NCBI GenBank assembly: GCA_027858355.1
Contig: JAQICW010000481.1
Location: 1 to 8,663 of the forward strand
Origin: Desulfobacula sp.
GTDB lineage: Bacteria > Desulfobacterota > Desulfobacteria > Desulfobacterales > Desulfobacteraceae
Reading direction: 5' to 3'
DNA length: 8,663 nt
A program made the position numbers and the translations under genes. The notes under the pieces were generated by a model that worked only from the letters and a program-made list of their open reading frames with translations, did no database searches and was not told the origin of the DNA. Every line of letters starts with the position of its first letter. The stretch's first letter is position 1. Shown here one piece after another: positions 6,203 through 8,663 of the stretch.

Positions 6203-6418
6203 TTTTGGGGATCTGGTGCGAATGGTAAATCAACCCTTCTCAGGACAATAGGCAATCTTCTGGGGGACTTTTCCCAGCATACCGCAACAGAAACACTTTT
6301 GATAAAGCAAAAAGGGGCCATTTCCAATGATATTGCCAGGATGAAAGGGGCTCGTTTTATTACGGCATCTGAATCAGAGGCTGAACATAAACTTGCCGAG
6401 AACCTATCCCAAGTTTAA
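6203..6418 (+). pseudogene. Fragment of a D5/P4-type primase-helicase
   Basis: About 72 residues of a superfamily 3 helicase: Walker A GSGANGKST, then LLRTIGNLLGDFSQHTATET, LLIKQKGAISNDIARMKGAR, and FITASESEAEHKLAENL. This is the centre of the D5/P4 replication helicases of phages and satellites, including the 'ISNDIARLKGAR' block ahead of the Walker B/acidic 'SE' pair. Full proteins run to several hundred residues with an N-terminal primase; here everything before the Walker A strand is replaced by repeat B, and the frame stops just after 'AENL', before the usual 'TGGD' part. A GTG at 6071 gives a longer frame, but its first 44 codons are repeat sequence. It is a remnant with no activity expected. 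Confidence 0.8.
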
Positions 6419-6775
6419 GTATTATCGATTGCCAGAGAGGAGCGTACCGTTGATTCACTGGAAGTAGGAAATAGTTGAATCAGATAACGGACCCACATCG
6501 GGGTATGCGCTACGACCATGCTCCGATGGTATTCTTGATTTTTTGATCACCACGGAACACCTATTGATGTGCTCTCAGACGTCTATGAATAATGCATTGA
6601 CTTTTTCAGGCAGTAATGACCATATTAAAATGTCATTCGGTGTTCACTGTATTCAAAGTTATCTGCCCGGTATTTTTTGTCTTGATGGATTTTAAAATTA
6701 GGAATTGAGCGAAACCTATGTTTATGATTTTTCTCAGGTAATCATTTAGTTCACCACATAAAACAGGGGGAAAGA
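6419..6775. other. Gene-free region
   Basis: I see no gene here. A 36-residue frame starts at an ATG at 6585 and ends at 6695, but it has no ribosome-binding site and no familiar motif. Frames downstream of the helicase fragment do not continue its domain. The last 60 bases are AT-rich and lead into the GNAT gene. Confidence 0.4.
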
Positions 6776-7213
6776 ATGCATGAAGCGGTTAAAATAAGGA
6801 AGGCGGAACCAGATGAATATCCTGAAATTGAAAAAATATTTGAAGCTCAGGGATTAGAGAACAATAAAGATGGAACTGAGGTTCTCAATGGGTATTCGGT
6901 TGAAGCGTTTGACAAACTAATAGGTGGAGCAGAAGTGATGCTTCAAGATGGAGAATATACTTTTTCAGTTGCGATAGATGATAATTTTAAAGGGCAGGGA
7001 ATTGGAACCTCTTTATTCCAAATGGTGAAAGAGGAAATACGGGGCTTAGGAAGTAAGAGAATAATGATTCAAGCAAAAGTTCCTTCTTATTGGTCAAAAT
7101 TTGGATTTATAGCAGTTGTTGATCTTGATCATGTTCCAAAAAAATTTCGGTGTGATGACTGTCCTCAGTATGGGAAGGATTGCTTTCCAAAAATAATGGT
7201 TTTGAATTTATGA
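6776..7213 (+). CDS. GNAT-family N-acetyltransferase
   Basis: Encodes 145 residues; CAGGGGGAAAG gives a clear ribosome-binding site. It is a complete GNAT fold: N-terminal IRKAEPDEYPEIEKIFE, central strand YTFSVAIDD (61-69), the acetyl-CoA pyrophosphate loop as KGQGIGTSLF (72-81; the Q/R-x-x-G-x-G signature), a helix, then the strand and helix ending in SYWSKFGFI (104-112). The C-terminus adds CDDCPQYGKDC (126-136), a three-cysteine tail seen in a GNAT subgroup that I associate with 'C..C..y...CFP..M'. Acetyl-CoA is the expected donor; the acceptor is unknown. It is flanked by gene-free repeat DNA and has no partner gene, so an isolated cargo gene is likely. The frame is unbroken, unlike its neighbours, which suggests recent arrival or selection. 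Confidence 0.85.
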   Translation: MHEAVKIRKAEPDEYPEIEKIFEAQGLENNKDGTEVLNGYSVEAFDKLIGGAEVMLQDGEYTFSVAIDDNFKGQGIGTSLFQMVKEEIRGLGSKRIMIQAKVPSYWSKFGFIAVVDLDHVPKKFRCDDCPQYGKDCFPKIMVLNL

Positions 7214-7407
7214 TAGGCATGATTCAGGATTGAATTAAATGAGGTTTCTGACCCAGGAAAGCCATGATATGGATCTCGTTTGGACGGTGATGGACGATGT
7301 TTTTTACAAAACCTGATTCAGCCCCAGGCTCTTTGCCAGATTAGCACTTTTCATCTATGGAAACTTCATTTGGACGATGTGGACGATGAATTTCATATAA
7401 ACTTCTA

Positions 7408-7575
7408 CAGCGCCAGTTGAAAAAAGGTTTAAACCGACACAAGATGATGCTGTCGGACCAATGCTTTCACACTCAATTCCGGGGGCTGAAACAAACTGTA
7501 ACCAGCTTGAACTTTACCATCCGGCATTTGTCTTTTTCAGAGTTTGCGCCAGCAATAATAAAACATGCTGATTAA
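7408..7575 (+). repeat. Repeat A, copy 2
   Basis: The second copy of the repeat at 5000-5178, in the same orientation and preceded here by a GGACGATG pair. On the minus strand it can be read as KVQAGYSLFQPPELSVKA then LVRQHHLVSV without the stop present in copy 1. There is no gene-like start context. Confidence 0.75.
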
Positions 7576-7660
7576 GACCCTAAATTACGTGTTTAAGCGC
7601 TATGAGATTTGACACAATCACGTTATTGAAAATGGCTAAACCAGGCATAAATAGGATAAA

Positions 7661-7741
7661 CAGTATCAATTTAATCTACCATCATATCCAGTATCAATTC
7701 TTCAAGTTCCTATAATAATTATCACTAAATCCAGTATCAAT
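7661..7741. repeat. Three copies of cagtatcaat
   Basis: The ten-base sequence occurs at 7661-7670, 7689-7698 and 7732-7741, offset by 28 and 43 bases. Irregular spacing argues against a CRISPR or tandem repeat. It may be a small binding-site cluster or chance in AT-rich DNA. Confidence 0.4.
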
Positions 7742-7832
7742 CCCAATAGAACTTCCATGAGATCTTCTGGCTTTTTGTGTGGCTTGCAGGCTGGTTAAGG
7801 GTGCTACGGGATAAAATACTACTGAATATTTA

Positions 7833-8048
7833 TTATCTATTGTCCTTCACCAGTTTTAGAGTCAGCAGGATCAATGGAAGCAGATGAAAGAACAGATCAA
7901 ATATATCAATCGGTCTGTGGAGTGATCCATTTTTCAGCATGAGGATTTTTTCAACCACATGGGGCATCGGCTTTAATGGAGCTGCCAGCATCATGATTGT
8001 GAAAACGATCAGGATTGAGTAAGGGATTTTATCAAGAAAATTTAACAT
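7833..8048 (-). CDS. Small two-helix membrane protein (family labelled 'RND transporter')
   Basis: Encodes 71 residues from the ATG at 8048. The first hydrophobic helix (IPYSILIVFTIMMLAAP, residues 8-24) is followed by a conserved-looking loop (KPMPHVVEKILMLKNGSLHR, 26-45) and by PIDIFDLFFHLLPLILLTLK (46-65), the second helix. I recall a family of short proteins with the same 'PHVVEKL.ML..G.L.RP.DIFDL..H' core, usually annotated as RND transporter although far too small to be one. The role is unknown; it would sit in the inner membrane. A longer frame begins with TTG at 8117, but its extra residues come from the GGACGGTG repeat, so I prefer 8048 (or 8063). No strong ribosome-binding site precedes either start. 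It is the only other minus-strand gene of the window. Confidence 0.65.
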   Translation of the reverse strand: MLNFLDKIPYSILIVFTIMMLAAPLKPMPHVVEKILMLKNGSLHRPIDIFDLFFHLLPLILLTLKLVKDNR

Positions 8049-8088
8049 GCCTGACTTTATCATGAGAATTTTTAATTTCAAAGAAGTT

Positions 8089-8102
8089 ATCGTCCACCGT
8101 CC
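8089..8102 (-). repeat. Paired GGACGRT motif in the membrane-gene leader
   Basis: On the minus strand this reads GGACGGTGGACGAT, the tightest of six paired copies of the octamer GGACGRTG. The other loci are 5917-5931 (minus), 6066-6091, 7282-7299, 7372-7388 and 8248-8273 (plus). Confidence 0.7.
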
Positions 8103-8133
8103 AAATATCAAATTCAAGCCCCTTTTTTAGCCC

Positions 8134-8142
8134 ATTATAGCA
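8134..8142 (-). promoter_or_regulatory. Extended -10 promoter of the small membrane gene
   Basis: On the minus strand the DNA reads TGCTATAAT: a perfect TATAAT with the TGN extension, which can work with a poor -35 box (best match TTGGTT at 19 bases). Transcription would start near 8127 and the leader would contain a GGACGGTGGACGAT repeat (8089-8102) before the start codon. Confidence 0.42.
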
Positions 8143-8225
8143 TGGTCATTTGTGCCTGAACCAAAGAGGTGAATCAGCGGTGTTGAGCGCCTAAAATAAA
8201 GATTCTGATTCAAATAAGCAGTGAA

Positions 8226-8383
8226 ACAGACTTCGTTTGCACTTCGTGGACTATGATTTGAATTTGGACGATGAAATCTGCAAAACTATTTTTGCCGGGG
8301 GCTGTTCTGATTCGTCCAAACGCCCAATTCAGTGTCCATCCATTGAGTACAATGAAGGGCTATCCTTGCTTGCTCCAGTTGCT
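8226..8383 (+). repeat. Repeat B, copy 2
   Basis: The second copy of the element at 6053-6201, with the identical 27-base block at 8350-8376. The same frame is open here (NLDDEICKTIFAGG ... NEGLSLLAPVAMLDG) and ends with a stop at 8396-8398; no primase sequence follows, unlike copy 1. Confidence 0.8.
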
Positions 8384-8470
8384 ATGTTAGATGGGTAGAT
8401 ACTGGTGTCGGTACAGCAGCTCCAATAAAATTTAATGGAAAATCGGTTCATTTGATTGAGCTTGGTCAAA

Positions 8471-8663
8471 TATAATTGAATAATTTTTTAGGAGATTATT
8501 TGCCTTGCACCACAATTTAAAGTACTGTGATTTTTGGTGTAGGAATTTTAAAAGGAGGGTCAACTTTGTCTCCAATATGGTTTCCTGGGGTCTTGGTTTA
8601 TTTAATTTTACCATTTTTCGTTTAATTGAATTATTATTTTTAAAAGTTATTTACTTTGCACCA
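8471..8663 (+). repeat. Direct repeat of about 43 bp at the window end
   Basis: 8471-8512 and 8621-8663 match over their whole length with a few changes; both include taattgaat, a T-rich stretch, and end in ttgcacca. The unit period is about 150 bases. The second copy runs to the window edge, so more copies could follow. Confidence 0.55.

Larger units (their letters stand above)
7214..7832. other. Gene-free repeat-rich region
   Basis: About 620 bases with no supported gene. It contains two GGACGRTG pairs (7282-7299 and 7372-7388), repeat A copy 2 (7408-7575) and three copies of cagtatcaat (7661, 7689, 7732). The copy near 7261 begins gccatgatatggatctcg, like the DNA after the DUF6125 gene. 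Confidence 0.5.
8049..8663. other. Gene-poor end of the window
   Basis: Contains the membrane-gene leader and promoter, repeat B copy 2, and a direct repeat (8471-8512 and 8621-8663). AAAGGAGGG at 8551-8559 precedes a TTG (8566) that opens only a 19-residue hydrophobic frame, and an ATG at 8577 is open to the window end (MVSWGLGLFNFTIFRLIELL...) without its own well-spaced site. Either could be the edge of a gene cut by the window. Confidence 0.35.

Noticed and set aside
7661..7741. CRISPR array
   Set aside because: Repeats are only ten bases long and unevenly spaced, with no cas gene present.
8049..8117. N-terminal extension of the small membrane protein from a TTG at 8117
   Set aside because: The extra residues are translated from the GGACGGTG repeat and the TTG has no properly spaced ribosome-binding site.
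8432..8614. 60-residue minus-strand frame at the right end
   Set aside because: Spans AT-rich repeat DNA, with no motif and no supporting start signals recognised.
4920..8663. Integron cassette array (single genes separated by repeats)
   Set aside because: No attC-type core sites (GTTRRRY / RYYYAAC pairs) were found at gene ends, and one gene is reversed.

Overview
The window looks like accessory DNA from an AT-rich anaerobic deltaproteobacterium of the Desulfobacteraceae type. This is inferred from the style of the PAS sensor protein on the minus strand, whose N-terminal coiled coil (LTYEELQQRILELE) is common in that group, and from several small Cys-rich proteins. No rRNA, tRNA, CRISPR array or intact transposase is visible, so the taxonomic call is moderate.

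Layout. (1) 1-671: a truncated PAS sensor gene on the minus strand, broken in its second PAS domain next to a 12-bp inverted repeat. (2) 1181-3514: a plus-strand module resembling the recombination and control region of a phage or integrative element. It has an eight-cysteine small protein, a terminator, a Rad52/RecT-like single-strand annealing protein with a three-copy Cys repeat in its linker, a zinc-ribbon protein, an overlapping very acidic 49-residue protein, a frameshifted MerR-type DNA-binding protein, and a four-cysteine protein that starts on the MerR stop codon. Strong Shine-Dalgarno sites and stop/start overlaps suggest translational coupling. (3) 3780-4919: a HIRAN domain fused to a protein that resembles the outer parts of a mobile-element replication family, with the expected central (polymerase-like) core apparently missing.

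(4) 4920-8663: a decayed, mosaic stretch. Isolated genes (a DUF6125-like protein, a D5/P4 primase-helicase fragment, an intact GNAT acetyltransferase and, on the minus strand, a 71-residue membrane protein) are separated by gene-free DNA holding two different repeats of about 150 bp, each in two copies. A paired octamer GGACGRTG occurs at six loci between 5.9 and 8.3 kb and was not found in the first 5.9 kb.

Taken together, the annealing protein, the MerR-like protein, the replication-like protein and the primase fragment suggest the remains of an integrated element. The sensor, acetyltransferase and membrane protein look like unrelated cargo or host genes. The most unusual items are the HIRAN fusion with a missing core, the tandem Cys repeat, the unannotated acidic gene, and the GGACGRTG repeat family with its possible decayed coding content. 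Family assignments rest on motif recognition by eye; no database search was run.
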